Below, piece after piece: positions 53,511-59,068 of a stretch of 64,000 bases of DNA. This DNA is from a virus, in IMG/VR virus record IMGVR_UViG_3300042465_007929, positions 62,001 to 126,000 of that record. One strand, written 5' to 3'. The position numbers and the translations under genes are program-made. Position 1 is the first letter of the stretch. Every line of letters starts with the position of its first letter. Under the pieces are notes generated by a model that saw nothing but the letters and a program-made list of their open reading frames with translations, was not told the origin of the DNA and did not search any database.

Positions 53511-53536
53511 ATCTTCCCGAAAGGGGAGGTTTTTTT
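53511..53536 (+). terminator. rho-independent terminator ending the R1 cassette
   Basis: ATCTTCCC, GAAA, GGGGAGGT plus T run. Confidence 0.85.
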
Positions 53537-53593
53537 ATGCAAAAATCTGAAAATAAATCTTGACTGGGGCAAAAATGCCTGAAAATAAAAAGT

Positions 53594-53672
53594 CATAAGT
53601 CGCTAATACTCAATGAGTTATGGCGGCGGGGCGGCAGCGCCGCTGTAAGTCGTTGATAATCAATGACTTATG
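53594..53672 (+). repeat. twin-palindrome element R2
   Basis: Palindromes 53594-53622 and 53645-53672 flank GGCGGGGCGGCAGCGCC. Preceded by TGAAAATAAAAAGTCATAAG, which also precedes R8 and nearly R3; followed by CAAGTACTA and a TGTCAAGCGAAAAAG element. Confidence 0.9.
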
Positions 53673-53751
53673 CAAGTACTAGGTGCGCCGTAGTTAGGAT
53701 CTGTCAAGCGAAAAAGTGAAAAAAATAAATAAAAAAAACACAAAAAAGATC

Positions 53752-53780
53752 TTGCGCGGGGTCGATTCTTTCGCTATACT
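53752..53780 (+). promoter_or_regulatory. early promoter P8
   Basis: TTGCGC, N17, TATACT; TTGGGC then ATG at 53787. The best match to the early consensus. Confidence 0.75.
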
Positions 53781-53786
53781 TTGGGC

Positions 53787-53861
53787 ATGCGAGGGAGTGA
53801 ACGCCCTTTCAGAAAAGGACTCTCGGAGCTGGCTAGGTTGCTGAGGATAAAGTCGGGGTAA
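53787..53861 (+). CDS. possible 24-residue leaderless peptide (or part of a structured RNA)
   Basis: ATG sits at the P8 start site and a basic 24-codon frame follows (MRGSERPFRKGLSELARLLR...). The same stretch can fold as RNA, so coding is uncertain. No other gene lies between P8 and P9. Confidence 0.35.
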   Translation: MRGSERPFRKGLSELARLLRIKSG

Positions 53862-53895
53862 GATCCCCCAAATCGTGCCACTGCTTTTCTGAAAA
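53787..53895 (+). ncRNA. candidate structured small RNA driven by P8
   Basis: CAGAAAAG near 53809 pairs perfectly with CTTTTCTG near 53884, closing a domain that contains a CTC-GAG hairpin and a GGGG-CCCC hairpin (GGGGTAAGATCCCC). It begins at the strongest early promoter and contains no long frame. No known RNA family was matched by eye. Confidence 0.4.
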
Positions 53896-53901
53896 AACTT
53901 C

Positions 53902-53930
53902 TTGCACTACCTCTCAAAATTAACTACTCT
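53902..53930 (+). promoter_or_regulatory. early promoter P9
   Basis: TTGCAC, N17, TACTCT; TTGCAC then ATG at 53937. Confidence 0.75.
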
Positions 53931-53936
53931 TTGCAC

Positions 53937-54086
53937 ATGGAAAACTATAAAGGATTCAAATTCGACTACGATCAAGGCTTCATCACTTTCTATCATCCAG
54001 ACATGGAAGAGGGGAATGGAGATTGGAGCGGTTCCGCTTCCTGCATGGAAGATGCAATGGAAATCATCGACGAAATGACTTTCTAA
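53937..54086 (+). CDS. 49-residue acidic protein, leaderless start
   Basis: MENYKGFKFDYDQGFITFYH then PDMEEGNGDWSGSASCMEDAM and EIIDEMTF. A short beta hairpin followed by an amphipathic helix is suggested. Unknown family. ATG fixed by P9. Confidence 0.6.
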   Translation: MENYKGFKFDYDQGFITFYHPDMEEGNGDWSGSASCMEDAMEIIDEMTF

Positions 54087-54106
54087 GATAAAATCTAAAA
54101 AAGATC

Positions 54107-54135
54107 TTGCCATAGGTAAAAAAACAAACTAAAAT
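54107..54135 (+). promoter_or_regulatory. early promoter P10
   Basis: TTGCCA, N17, TAAAAT; TTCGCC then ATG at 54142. Confidence 0.7.
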
Positions 54136-54141
54136 TTCGCC

Positions 54142-54336
54142 ATGACCTTGGAAGACCAAATCACCCGCAACTCGAAAGAGTGCCTCGACTATCTCGCATT
54201 CTCAAACTACGAATTCAATCGGATTCTCAACCCTGAGATTTCCCCTCAACGCTGGGGGCTTGTATACGGCGCGGAGCTTGTCGAGAAAATGGAAGCGGCA
54301 TTCCAAGCAAAAAAAATGTTGACAATAGACGTTTAA
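54142..54336 (+). CDS. 64-residue unknown protein, leaderless start
   Basis: MTLEDQITRNSKECLDYLAF, then RILNPEISPQRWGLVYGAEL and a helical end. No known family. The last codons (ATGTTGACAATAGAC) contain the -35 of P11. Confidence 0.6.
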   Translation: MTLEDQITRNSKECLDYLAFSNYEFNRILNPEISPQRWGLVYGAELVEKMEAAFQAKKMLTIDV

Positions 54337-54347
54337 AATTCTAAACT
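54319..54347 (+). promoter_or_regulatory. early promoter P11 (within the previous gene end)
   Basis: TTGACA, N17, TAAACT; TTCCCCGAC (nine bases) then ATG at 54357. Confidence 0.7.
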
Positions 54348-54356
54348 TTCCCCGAC

Positions 54357-54530
54357 ATGAAAAACGCAATCCTCGAAAGTCTCTTCCTGCTTCTCTGCTC
54401 TATCCTCTGCGGTGGATTCCTCTTTCTCATCGAATGCCCCGCTTGGCTTCAAAATGGTTTCTTTGCAATGATGGTTGCACCTGCTCTCTGGTTCATTCCT
54501 CAAAGAATTTTGAGCGAGATGAAAAAATAA
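54357..54530 (+). CDS. small membrane protein (57 residues)
   Basis: MKNAILESLFLLLCSILCGG FLFL forms one hydrophobic helix and FFAMMVAPALWFIPQRI a second; the end SEMKK is basic. Two membrane spans, both ends likely inside. The start and end resemble those of the 54-residue membrane protein at 55126. It might act on the host envelope or be holin-like, but no evidence shows lysis activity. Confidence 0.6.
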   Translation: MKNAILESLFLLLCSILCGGFLFLIECPAWLQNGFFAMMVAPALWFIPQRILSEMKK

Positions 54531-54531
54531 G

Positions 54532-54560
54532 TTGACCAACTCCGAAAAATTCGTTACTCT
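54532..54560 (+). promoter_or_regulatory. early promoter P12
   Basis: TTGACC, N17, TACTCT; TTCCCCGAC then ATG at 54570. Same nine-base gap sequence as P11. The -35 begins one base after the upstream stop codon. Confidence 0.7.
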
Positions 54561-54569
54561 TTCCCCGAC

Positions 54570-54752
54570 ATGAAAACCGCTACATTCCAAATCACTGTTC
54601 ACTTCCCGAAGGCTAAATGCTATGACACATTCCTGATTGATGCCTCTGGCATTCGCTGGGCAATCGAAAATGGATCAAAAGCTGTCCAGATGAAATATCC
54701 ATCCATGATTGAAAAAGCAGATTTTGAGATCGTAACAGCAGAAAAAGTTTGA
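54570..54752 (+). CDS. 60-residue unknown protein
   Basis: MKTATFQITVHFPKAKCYDT, IRWAIENGSKAVQMKYPSMI and FEIVTAEKV: alternation of beta, helix and beta strands, like small dodecin-type or host-modulating phage proteins (a loose likeness). Similar opening beta pattern to the 56420 gene. Its TGA lies inside the -35 of P13. Confidence 0.6.
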   Translation: MKTATFQITVHFPKAKCYDTFLIDASGIRWAIENGSKAVQMKYPSMIEKADFEIVTAEKV

Positions 54753-54777
54753 CACCTGCAAAAAAATCCTTTATTCT
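54749..54777 (+). promoter_or_regulatory. early promoter P13 (overlaps the previous stop codon)
   Basis: TTGACA, N17, TATTCT; the ATG at 54800 is 22 bases on, so this mRNA would have a leader of about 16 nt (AATAAATAAC, no Shine-Dalgarno). Confidence 0.65.
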
Positions 54778-54799
54778 CACCTCGCAACCAATAAATAAC

Positions 54800-55054
54800 A
54801 TGACACTGACCTATAATACCCCATCCGCTAAAATTGCATCCGATCTTGTCGGAAAGACCGTTCGCTATCTCTCGAACAAATCCAAGACAACTCCTTCGGG
54901 TGTTCGCGTTTTCAAAATTGAAAGCGTGGAAAATGTTGACTTCGCCGCCAAGACTGGCAAGCGTTATGTAACCGTCCTTGCAAAGGACATCGACGACGCA
55001 GGAACGCCCAAGTATCGCAACTTGCACCTTGCAGGAATCGACTTGATCGTCTGA
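54800..55054 (+). CDS. 84-residue unknown basic protein
   Basis: MTLTYNTPSAKIASDLVGKT, VFKIESVENVDFAAKTGKRY, VTVLAKDIDD, KYRNLHLAGIDLIV: a beta-rich fold resembling small SH3/WYL-like RNA- or DNA-binding domains only in pattern. Start set by spacing from P13. Function unknown. Confidence 0.65.
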   Translation: MTLTYNTPSAKIASDLVGKTVRYLSNKSKTTPSGVRVFKIESVENVDFAAKTGKRYVTVLAKDIDDAGTPKYRNLHLAGIDLIV

Positions 55055-55087
55055 AGAAAAAAAGTCCTAAGCAAGACGAAAAAAGGC

Positions 55088-55117
55088 TTGACTCAAACCT
55101 ATAAAAAATTCTAAACT
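55088..55117 (+). promoter_or_regulatory. early promoter P14
   Basis: TTGACT, N18, TAAACT; CTCCCGAC (eight bases) then ATG at 55126. Confidence 0.65.
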
Positions 55118-55125
55118 CTCCCGAC

Positions 55126-55290
55126 ATGAAAAACATTATCCTTACTGCTCTGTTCTCCGCTTCTCACATTCTCATCTTCATGGTTGCCCGTGAATATCTG
55201 AACATGAAGGGCGAGCTAAACTTTCTTGTGTTCTGGTCAATGCTTGGCGTGACATGGGCCGCAGCGATTCGCGCTGAGTTGAAAAAATAA
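55126..55290 (+). CDS. small membrane protein (54 residues)
   Basis: MKNIILTALFSASHILIFMV is a membrane helix; LNFLVFWSMLGVTWAAAI a second; ends IRAELKK. Layout, first and last residues and promoter match the 54357 membrane protein, so the two may be paralogues. Unknown role at the host membrane. Confidence 0.6.
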   Translation: MKNIILTALFSASHILIFMVAREYLNMKGELNFLVFWSMLGVTWAAAIRAELKK

Positions 55291-55313
55291 TTTCTGGTAT
55301 AGTGTGTTAGGGG

Positions 55314-55344
55314 GGCTGGTTTCTGCGTAGTGGCGGAAACCAGC
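55314..55344 (+). terminator. hairpin after the membrane protein gene
   Basis: GGCTGGTTTC and GAAACCAGC arms with a 12-base loop, then CTTTCCTGTTT. Weak T tail; terminator or RNA hairpin. Confidence 0.5.
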
Positions 55345-55413
55345 TTTCCTGTTTATGAAAAAATAATTAAAAAAAGTCTTGACAACCTGCCAGCGCGTCT
55401 GAAATAAAAAAGT

Positions 55414-55492
55414 CATAAGTCGCTAAGTATCAACGAGTTACAGAGGCGGGGCCGCAGCGTCGCCGTAAGTCGTTAATAATCAACGAGTTACG
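55414..55492 (+). repeat. twin-palindrome element R3
   Basis: Palindromes 55414-55441 and 55465-55492 (51 bp apart) flank GGCGGGGCCGCAGCGTCGCC. Preceded by TTGACA-N17-AAATAA and followed by TGTCAAGCAAAA. Confidence 0.9.
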
Positions 55493-55544
55493 ACATGTCA
55501 AGCAAAATAATAAAAAAATAATTAAAAAAAACATCAAAAAGTTC

Positions 55545-55573
55545 TTGTCATGGGGTCAGATCTTCTTTATTCT
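55545..55573 (+). promoter_or_regulatory. early promoter P15
   Basis: TTGTCA, N17, TATTCT; CTGGGC then ATG at 55580. Confidence 0.75.
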
Positions 55574-55579
55574 CTGGGC

Positions 55580-55918
55580 ATGAGCTTGCTCCCATTCCCA
55601 TCCGATTCCGCCGACTACGAAGAATATTGCTCCGTCATGGAGGCGATGGCTGACGAGGCCGAAGCGTCCGCGCCTGATCCTGAGCCTGTGCATTCCGATG
55701 CTCGTTACACCGATGCCGAACTCTACCCCGAATCCCAGTATGGGGGCGATGGCCCTTGGAATGCCGACGAGGAGTCGGATGAGCTTCGCGCCCGTGAGGA
55801 TGCCGACTACTATGCCTCCATGCACGAGTGCGAGAATGAACCAGAGGATCGCTACCTTGACTCCCAATGGGAGGATGCCAATGAGTACGGCATGGAGGGA
55901 TGCTGCGGAGATTTTTGA
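55580..55918 (+). CDS. highly acidic 112-residue protein (possible DNA mimic)
   Basis: About 34 Asp/Glu against four Arg and no Lys. MSLLPFPSDSADYEEYCSVM, DADYYASMHECENEPEDRYL and GMEGCCGDF show acid and Tyr-rich composition. Phage DNA-mimic inhibitors have similar charge and size, but no sequence match to Ocr, ArdA or Ugi is seen. GC-rich codons. Leaderless start after P15; only gene of the R3 cassette. Confidence 0.6.
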   Translation: MSLLPFPSDSADYEEYCSVMEAMADEAEASAPDPEPVHSDARYTDAELYPESQYGGDGPWNADEESDELRAREDADYYASMHECENEPEDRYLDSQWEDANEYGMEGCCGDF

Positions 55919-55936
55919 AAAAAAGTCTTGACACGC

Positions 55937-56013
55937 CTAACTCGTTGAATATCAGCGAGTTACGGCGGCGGGGCGGCGCAGCCCCCATAAGTCGTTGATA
56001 ATGAGTGACTTAC
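55937..56013 (+). repeat. twin-palindrome element R4
   Basis: Palindromes 55937-55963 and 55986-56013 (49 bp apart) flank GGCGGCGGGGCGGCGCAGCC. A third related palindrome follows at 56029-56055 (CTCATTGATGCTTAATGTGT). Confidence 0.9.
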
Positions 56014-56077
56014 AGAGATTTTGTTTTCCTAACTCATTGATGCTTAATGTGTTATCTCCTATTTGTGGCATAATAAT

Positions 56078-56188
56078 TTGCAGCCTATTTGGGCTATAAA
56101 AATTTGCAGCCTATTTGTCAAGAAAAAAATCACAGCCTGTTAGGAATTTATTTTCATATTTAAGCAATAAAAGATTGCAGCCTAAAAG
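56078..56188 (+). repeat. TTGCAGCCTA repeats upstream of the 56213 gene
   Basis: TTGCAGCCTATTT at 56078 and 56104 (26-bp tandem units containing AGCCTATTTGGGCT), CACAGCCTGTTAGG at 56131 and TTGCAGCCTAAAAG at 56175. The last copy forms the -35 of P16, so these may be operator sites. Confidence 0.75.
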
Positions 56189-56203
56189 AGTTTCTGTCAT
56201 TCT
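56175..56203 (+). promoter_or_regulatory. early promoter P16
   Basis: TTGCAG, N17, CATTCT; CTCCTTGCC (nine bases) then ATG at 56213. Confidence 0.55.
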
Positions 56204-56212
56204 CTCCTTGCC

Positions 56213-56407
56213 ATGACATTTAAAGAACTCCTAGAATTAGAATCCTCATTCGACTCCTGCTTTAACGAACTGGTTTATCAGTTGAAACAAAAAGGAATGG
56301 ATCGTGAATACTATGCACTACTCACAGAAAAATATCGGTCGTTGTCTGCTCAAATTGGCACACAATTAGATTTGATTTCTCTTGACGAACAACCATTGAA
56401 AGACTAA
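56213..56407 (+). CDS. 64-residue helical protein
   Basis: MTFKELLELESSFDSCFNEL, VYQLKQKGMDREYYALLTEK, ending DLISLDEQPLKD. Two or three helices; no family. First of six genes in the R4 cassette. Confidence 0.6.
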   Translation: MTFKELLELESSFDSCFNELVYQLKQKGMDREYYALLTEKYRSLSAQIGTQLDLISLDEQPLKD

Positions 56408-56419
56408 CCTATCCCTGCC

Positions 56420-56584
56420 ATGAAAACATTCATTAGCTCCGTTACAATCAACATCGAAATCCAAGCAGAGAATCTAATCGACGCTGAAGAGAAATTCTTT
56501 GAAATGGATTTCGCCATCACTCATCCCGACGGTCAAGAAGCCGATTGGACTTTTATCGAACAAGAAATGGAAGAAAAATACTAA
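56420..56584 (+). CDS. 54-residue acidic protein
   Basis: MKTFISSVTINIEIQAENLI, DAEEKFFEMDFAITHPDGQE, ADWTFIEQEMEEKY. One beta pair then helix, acidic end. Resembles small beta-alpha proteins such as the 54570 and 58472 products. Twelve bases after the previous stop. Confidence 0.6.
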   Translation: MKTFISSVTINIEIQAENLIDAEEKFFEMDFAITHPDGQEADWTFIEQEMEEKY

Positions 56585-56585
56585 T

Positions 56586-56738
56586 ATGAAACTACTAAAG
56601 AAAATCTACAACAGGATCAATCCTCCACCACCATCAATCTATGGCAAGAACATCTTTGTTCAAAAAAGTTGGTTGACAAAACAGATGGAAGATGCTGTGT
56701 TCAATCAAGCAAAGAATCAAATCTATCAACTCCGATAA
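56586..56738 (+). CDS. 50-residue basic protein
   Basis: MKLLKKIYNRINPPPPSIYG, KNIFVQKSWLTKQMEDAVFN, QAKNQIYQLR. Basic start with a tetraproline; unknown. Starts two bases after the previous stop (TAATATG), so it is probably coupled. A longer frame beginning at 56499 was rejected because it overlaps the previous gene. Confidence 0.55.
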   Translation: MKLLKKIYNRINPPPPSIYGKNIFVQKSWLTKQMEDAVFNQAKNQIYQLR

Positions 56739-56742
56739 TGTT

Positions 56743-56964
56743 ATGTACCTCGCAACTCTTATCCATAATCAATCTCTTGGCTGCATTTTCATGTGTGACA
56801 CTTTTGAAAAGGCACTCACAAAGGCTCATTCAATCGCTGTCAATACTCTTGATCGGGATCTGCTTGAAAATGAACTCTTTGATCTCGAAGAAACTGGAGA
56901 GATTTTCGTTGAATATGATGACGACAATCAATACACTTTCTGCGTGGCACTAATTGAAGACTAA
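56743..56964 (+). CDS. 73-residue acidic protein
   Basis: MYLATLIHNQSLGCIFMCDT, FEKALTKAHSIAVNTLDRDL, then EETGEIFVEYDDDNQYTFCV. Beta-alpha-beta with a strongly acidic second half, possibly a small regulatory fold. Start chosen just after the upstream stop at 56738. Unknown family. Confidence 0.6.
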   Translation: MYLATLIHNQSLGCIFMCDTFEKALTKAHSIAVNTLDRDLLENELFDLEETGEIFVEYDDDNQYTFCVALIED

Positions 56965-56977
56965 ATAAAAAAATAAT

Positions 56978-57175
56978 ATGAAAAAAGATAATACACTGAA
57001 GCGTTGGTTGAAACTTGGATGGTCTGCTAGCTGGACTGAGCGTGAAGACAAAGCGCACAAGGCAGGCATTCTCCTCGGAGTTAAGCAGGGTCTTGAAATG
57101 GCTCGACAAAAGGAAAATAATCGTAAGCGATTGAGTTATCAAAAAAAACTTGCAAACAAGTTGACTAGCGTTTAA
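56978..57175 (+). CDS. 65-residue basic protein
   Basis: MKKDNTLKRWLKLGWSASWT, EREDKAHKAGILLGVKQGLE, then NNRKRLSYQKKLANKLTSV: very basic, a single long helix likely; may bind nucleic acid. The final codons (ACTTGCAAACAAG) hold the -35 of P17. Confidence 0.6.
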   Translation: MKKDNTLKRWLKLGWSASWTEREDKAHKAGILLGVKQGLEMARQKENNRKRLSYQKKLANKLTSV

Positions 57176-57178
57176 TCT
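57150..57178 (+). promoter_or_regulatory. early promoter P17 (within the previous gene end)
   Basis: TTGCAA, N17, TAATCT; TCGCCC (six bases) then ATG at 57185. Confidence 0.65.
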
Positions 57179-57184
57179 TCGCCC

Positions 57185-57511
57185 ATGTCAGTAAATCCTC
57201 AAGAGGCGACACTCTATTGTCGTATGGAACTCAAAAGCTATGGCTTAAAAGATCATTCCATTGTGTGGCGCGAATGGTCACACACTCTTGGGGAAGCATG
57301 GCCCTCTAATAAAGAAATACATCTTAGCTTTAGATGTTTAAAAAATAAAGAATTGCTGATCGAAATCATAAAACATGAAATCGCTCATGTGTTAGACCAT
57401 AAAGAACGTGGAACATTTTTGCGTAATGGTCGCAATGACTTTCACGGCGCAAACTGGAAAAAATGGTGCAAGGTTGTTGGCGTAAGACCTAGAAGGTTTA
57501 TCCCTGTATAA
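57185..57511 (+). CDS. SprT-like zinc metallopeptidase
   Basis: 108 residues. IIKHEIAHVLDH (HExxH at residues 64-68) with NDFHGANWKKWCKVVG (third ligand probably His87) is the SprT-like zincin signature, lacking the C-terminal zinc ribbon of full SprT proteins. IVWREWSHTLGEAWPSNKEI is the usual strand-turn before it. SprT-like proteases cut DNA-bound or damaged proteins; the phage target is unknown. Leaderless by P17. Its TAA is inside the first palindrome of R5. Confidence 0.8.
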   Translation: MSVNPQEATLYCRMELKSYGLKDHSIVWREWSHTLGEAWPSNKEIHLSFRCLKNKELLIEIIKHEIAHVLDHKERGTFLRNGRNDFHGANWKKWCKVVGVRPRRFIPV

Positions 57512-57584
57512 GTCGTTGATTATCAACGAGTTGCGGGGGCGCGGGGGCAGAGCCGCCATAAGTCGTTGATTCTTAGCGAGTTAT
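57506..57584 (+). repeat. twin-palindrome element R5
   Basis: Palindromes 57506-57534 and 57557-57584 flank GGGGGCGCGGGGGCAGAGCC. The first arm supplies the stop codon of the SprT-like gene. A TGTCAAGCAAAAAAG element follows. Confidence 0.9.
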
Positions 57585-57653
57585 AAACAATTAATTTCTT
57601 AGCCCCAAAAGCTTGTCAAGCAAAAAAGAATTTTATTTTTTATCAAATAGTTC

Positions 57654-57681
57654 TTGCAGGTATGGGGCATTCTGTTATTCT
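57654..57681 (+). promoter_or_regulatory. early promoter P18
   Basis: TTGCAG, N16, TATTCT; TTGGTCGCA (nine bases) then ATG at 57691. Confidence 0.7.
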
Positions 57682-57690
57682 TTGGTCGCA

Positions 57691-58005
57691 ATGAACGAAC
57701 CCTACGAACACTATCTAACTAACGGAGTCGATCTTCGTATTCCGCTCCATGCTCGCGCATACCTTAAAGCAGCAAGCCATTATCTTTCCAGTTGGCCGCA
57801 AGATTGGAGTGCAGAGCGTCTTTCCCTTGCTATCATGGCAGACGAAGATGAACCAGAAAGCCAAGCATTGAAAGACCGTAAAGAAGTTAAAGTTTGGGAG
57901 GCTCTAGACAGAGTTTGGGAGAATCTAGAAACAACGGAAGACGCTGGGCTTTATGTTGAAACAATGATTGCTAATCTTGCAGAAGACTTTATCCTTTTCA
58001 AATAA
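57691..58005 (+). CDS. 104-residue unknown protein
   Basis: MNEPYEHYLTNGVDLRIPLH, ARAYLKAASHYLSSWPQDWS, then acidic IMADEDEPESQALKDRKEVK and helical end. No recognised family. First of a six-gene run with tight overlaps after R5; the other five have no own promoter, so they form one transcript. Confidence 0.65.
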   Translation: MNEPYEHYLTNGVDLRIPLHARAYLKAASHYLSSWPQDWSAERLSLAIMADEDEPESQALKDRKEVKVWEALDRVWENLETTEDAGLYVETMIANLAEDFILFK

Positions 58006-58006
58006 G

Positions 58007-58225
58007 ATGAAAAACACTTTAGAAAAACTCAACGAAGTAAAAACATTTCTCAATACTTTGCTTGACAGCTCAAACGAAGAAGCGATAGACTTGCTCGTCA
58101 ACTATGGCGAAGACATCGAAGAAACATTACAAAAAGCCATTAACCAAATAATCTTATCAAAAACAAATGATCTCTGTATACCTACAAAACAAAACATATT
58201 CGACCTTGATTGCAAAATTTGCTGA
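58007..58225 (+). CDS. 72-residue helical acidic protein
   Basis: MKNTLEKLNEVKTFLNTLLD, EEAIDLLVNYGEDIEETLQK, ending FDLDCKIC with a CxxC-like CKIC. ATG one base after the previous stop (TAAGATG). Unknown family. Confidence 0.6.
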   Translation: MKNTLEKLNEVKTFLNTLLDSSNEEAIDLLVNYGEDIEETLQKAINQIILSKTNDLCIPTKQNIFDLDCKIC

Positions 58226-58328
58226 TGACGAAATCTATCAGCTTTGCTTTCCTACTTTACAAAAAGAAGCTAGCACATATGGTTGGATCATCACCGAAAC
58301 GAAAGACGAGAACCCCTTAGAAGATTAA
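58167..58328 (+). CDS. 53-residue unknown protein overlapping its neighbour
   Basis: A frame beginning inside the 58007 gene: MISVYLQNKTYSTLIAKFAD, DEIYQLCFPTLQKEASTYGW, IITETKDENPLED. Composition is protein-like (beta-alpha) and it fills the gap up to the next gene, so it is more credible than the alternative 31-codon frame from 58227. It overlaps the previous gene by 59 bases. Confidence 0.5.
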   Translation: MISVYLQNKTYSTLIAKFADDEIYQLCFPTLQKEASTYGWIITETKDENPLED

Positions 58329-58332
58329 AAGC

Positions 58333-58500
58333 ATGAAACATTTAGTATTTACAGTTACAAACGGCTTTGTAGAATTTCGCATGGGCGGACGCATGGGGAG
58401 TCATCCCCTTGGGGACGATTCGCCAGATTGGGTTATCGACTACTTAATCAAAATAATCAATCCAGACACACATGAAATCATACGATCCAAAACGAATTAA
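58333..58500 (+). CDS. 55-residue unknown protein
   Basis: MKHLVFTVTNGFVEFRMGGR, MGSHPLGDDSPDWVIDYLIK, IINPDTHEIIRSKTN. Starts four bases after the previous stop and overlaps the next gene by 29 bases. Unknown; beta start and helical middle. Confidence 0.55.
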   Translation: MKHLVFTVTNGFVEFRMGGRMGSHPLGDDSPDWVIDYLIKIINPDTHEIIRSKTN

Positions 58501-58660
58501 AGTAAAGGCAACAGTTATCATTGACATGGAAATCAATGACGGCTATACCCTTGAGGAAGCAATCGACAATCTTGTAGTCAATATGCACTGCAATCATACA
58601 GATTCTGCTTATGTGTTTGATAGTGAATTAACCTCTTACCAACCCCTATATCAATTATGA
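58472..58660 (+). CDS. 62-residue unknown protein
   Basis: MKSYDPKRIKVKATVIIDME, INDGYTLEEAIDNLVVNMHC, then SAYVFDSELTSYQPLYQL. The KVKATVxxDxE...GYTLEEA pattern is that of small phage beta-alpha-beta proteins of unknown role. Stop overlaps next ATG (ATGA). Confidence 0.6.
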   Translation: MKSYDPKRIKVKATVIIDMEINDGYTLEEAIDNLVVNMHCNHTDSAYVFDSELTSYQPLYQL

Positions 58661-58833
58661 CTGAAGAAATGCAATATGTAATCAATAGCCCTTATACAAG
58701 CTATTGGTTGAGGAATGCAATCCAAGAATGTCTTGCGCGTGATGCGCTGGATGCAAGAGCAGATGCAAAACTATTGTTTAATCTTTTAAACGATAGGCTG
58801 AACGAAATGCTTGACAAACATAAATCTGTTTGA
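58657..58833 (+). CDS. 58-residue helical protein
   Basis: MTEEMQYVINSPYTSYWLRN, AIQECLARDALDARADAKLL, then NDRLNEMLDKHKSV. All-helical, resembles small phage proteins with the SPYTSYWLRxA motif that I recall but cannot name. Last gene of the R5 cassette. Confidence 0.6.
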   Translation: MTEEMQYVINSPYTSYWLRNAIQECLARDALDARADAKLLFNLLNDRLNEMLDKHKSV

Positions 58834-58845
58834 TTCTCTTCCCCT

Positions 58846-58923
58846 GTAAGTCGTTGAAACTCAGCGACTTATGGCGGCGGGGCGGCAGCGCCGTTGTAAC
58901 TCGTTGATAATGAGTGAGTTACG
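58846..58923 (+). repeat. twin-palindrome element R6
   Basis: Palindromes 58846-58873 and 58896-58923 (50 bp apart) flank GGCGGGGCGGCAGCGCCG, almost the core of R2. Followed, as in R2, by CAAGTACTA and TGTCAAGCGAAAAAG. Confidence 0.9.
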
Positions 58924-59001
58924 CAAGTACTAAGACAGTAGTAGTTGGCGGGTGTCAAGCGAAAAAGAAAAAAGAATTTTCAGAAAAGATCAAAAAAGAT
59001 G

Positions 59002-59030
59002 TTGCAGTCCCACTCATAACGGGTTAATCT
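59002..59030 (+). promoter_or_regulatory. early promoter P19
   Basis: TTGCAG, N17, TAATCT. Here the ATG (59069) is 38 bases on, so a leader of about 32 nt ending ACCAATAAAAAAT is predicted, without Shine-Dalgarno. Confidence 0.65.
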
Positions 59031-59068
59031 TTCCCCGTCTCCAGTAAACAACTAAACCAATAAAAAAT

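Noticed and set aside
53841-53870. RNase P RNA-like GAGGA-AAAGTC word
   Set aside because: Only this short word matches; the rest of the RNase P core is absent and the region is far too short.
58227-58325. Alternative 31-codon frame between the 58007 and 58333 genes
   Set aside because: The overlapping 53-codon frame from 58167 is longer, less basic and fits the gene spacing better.
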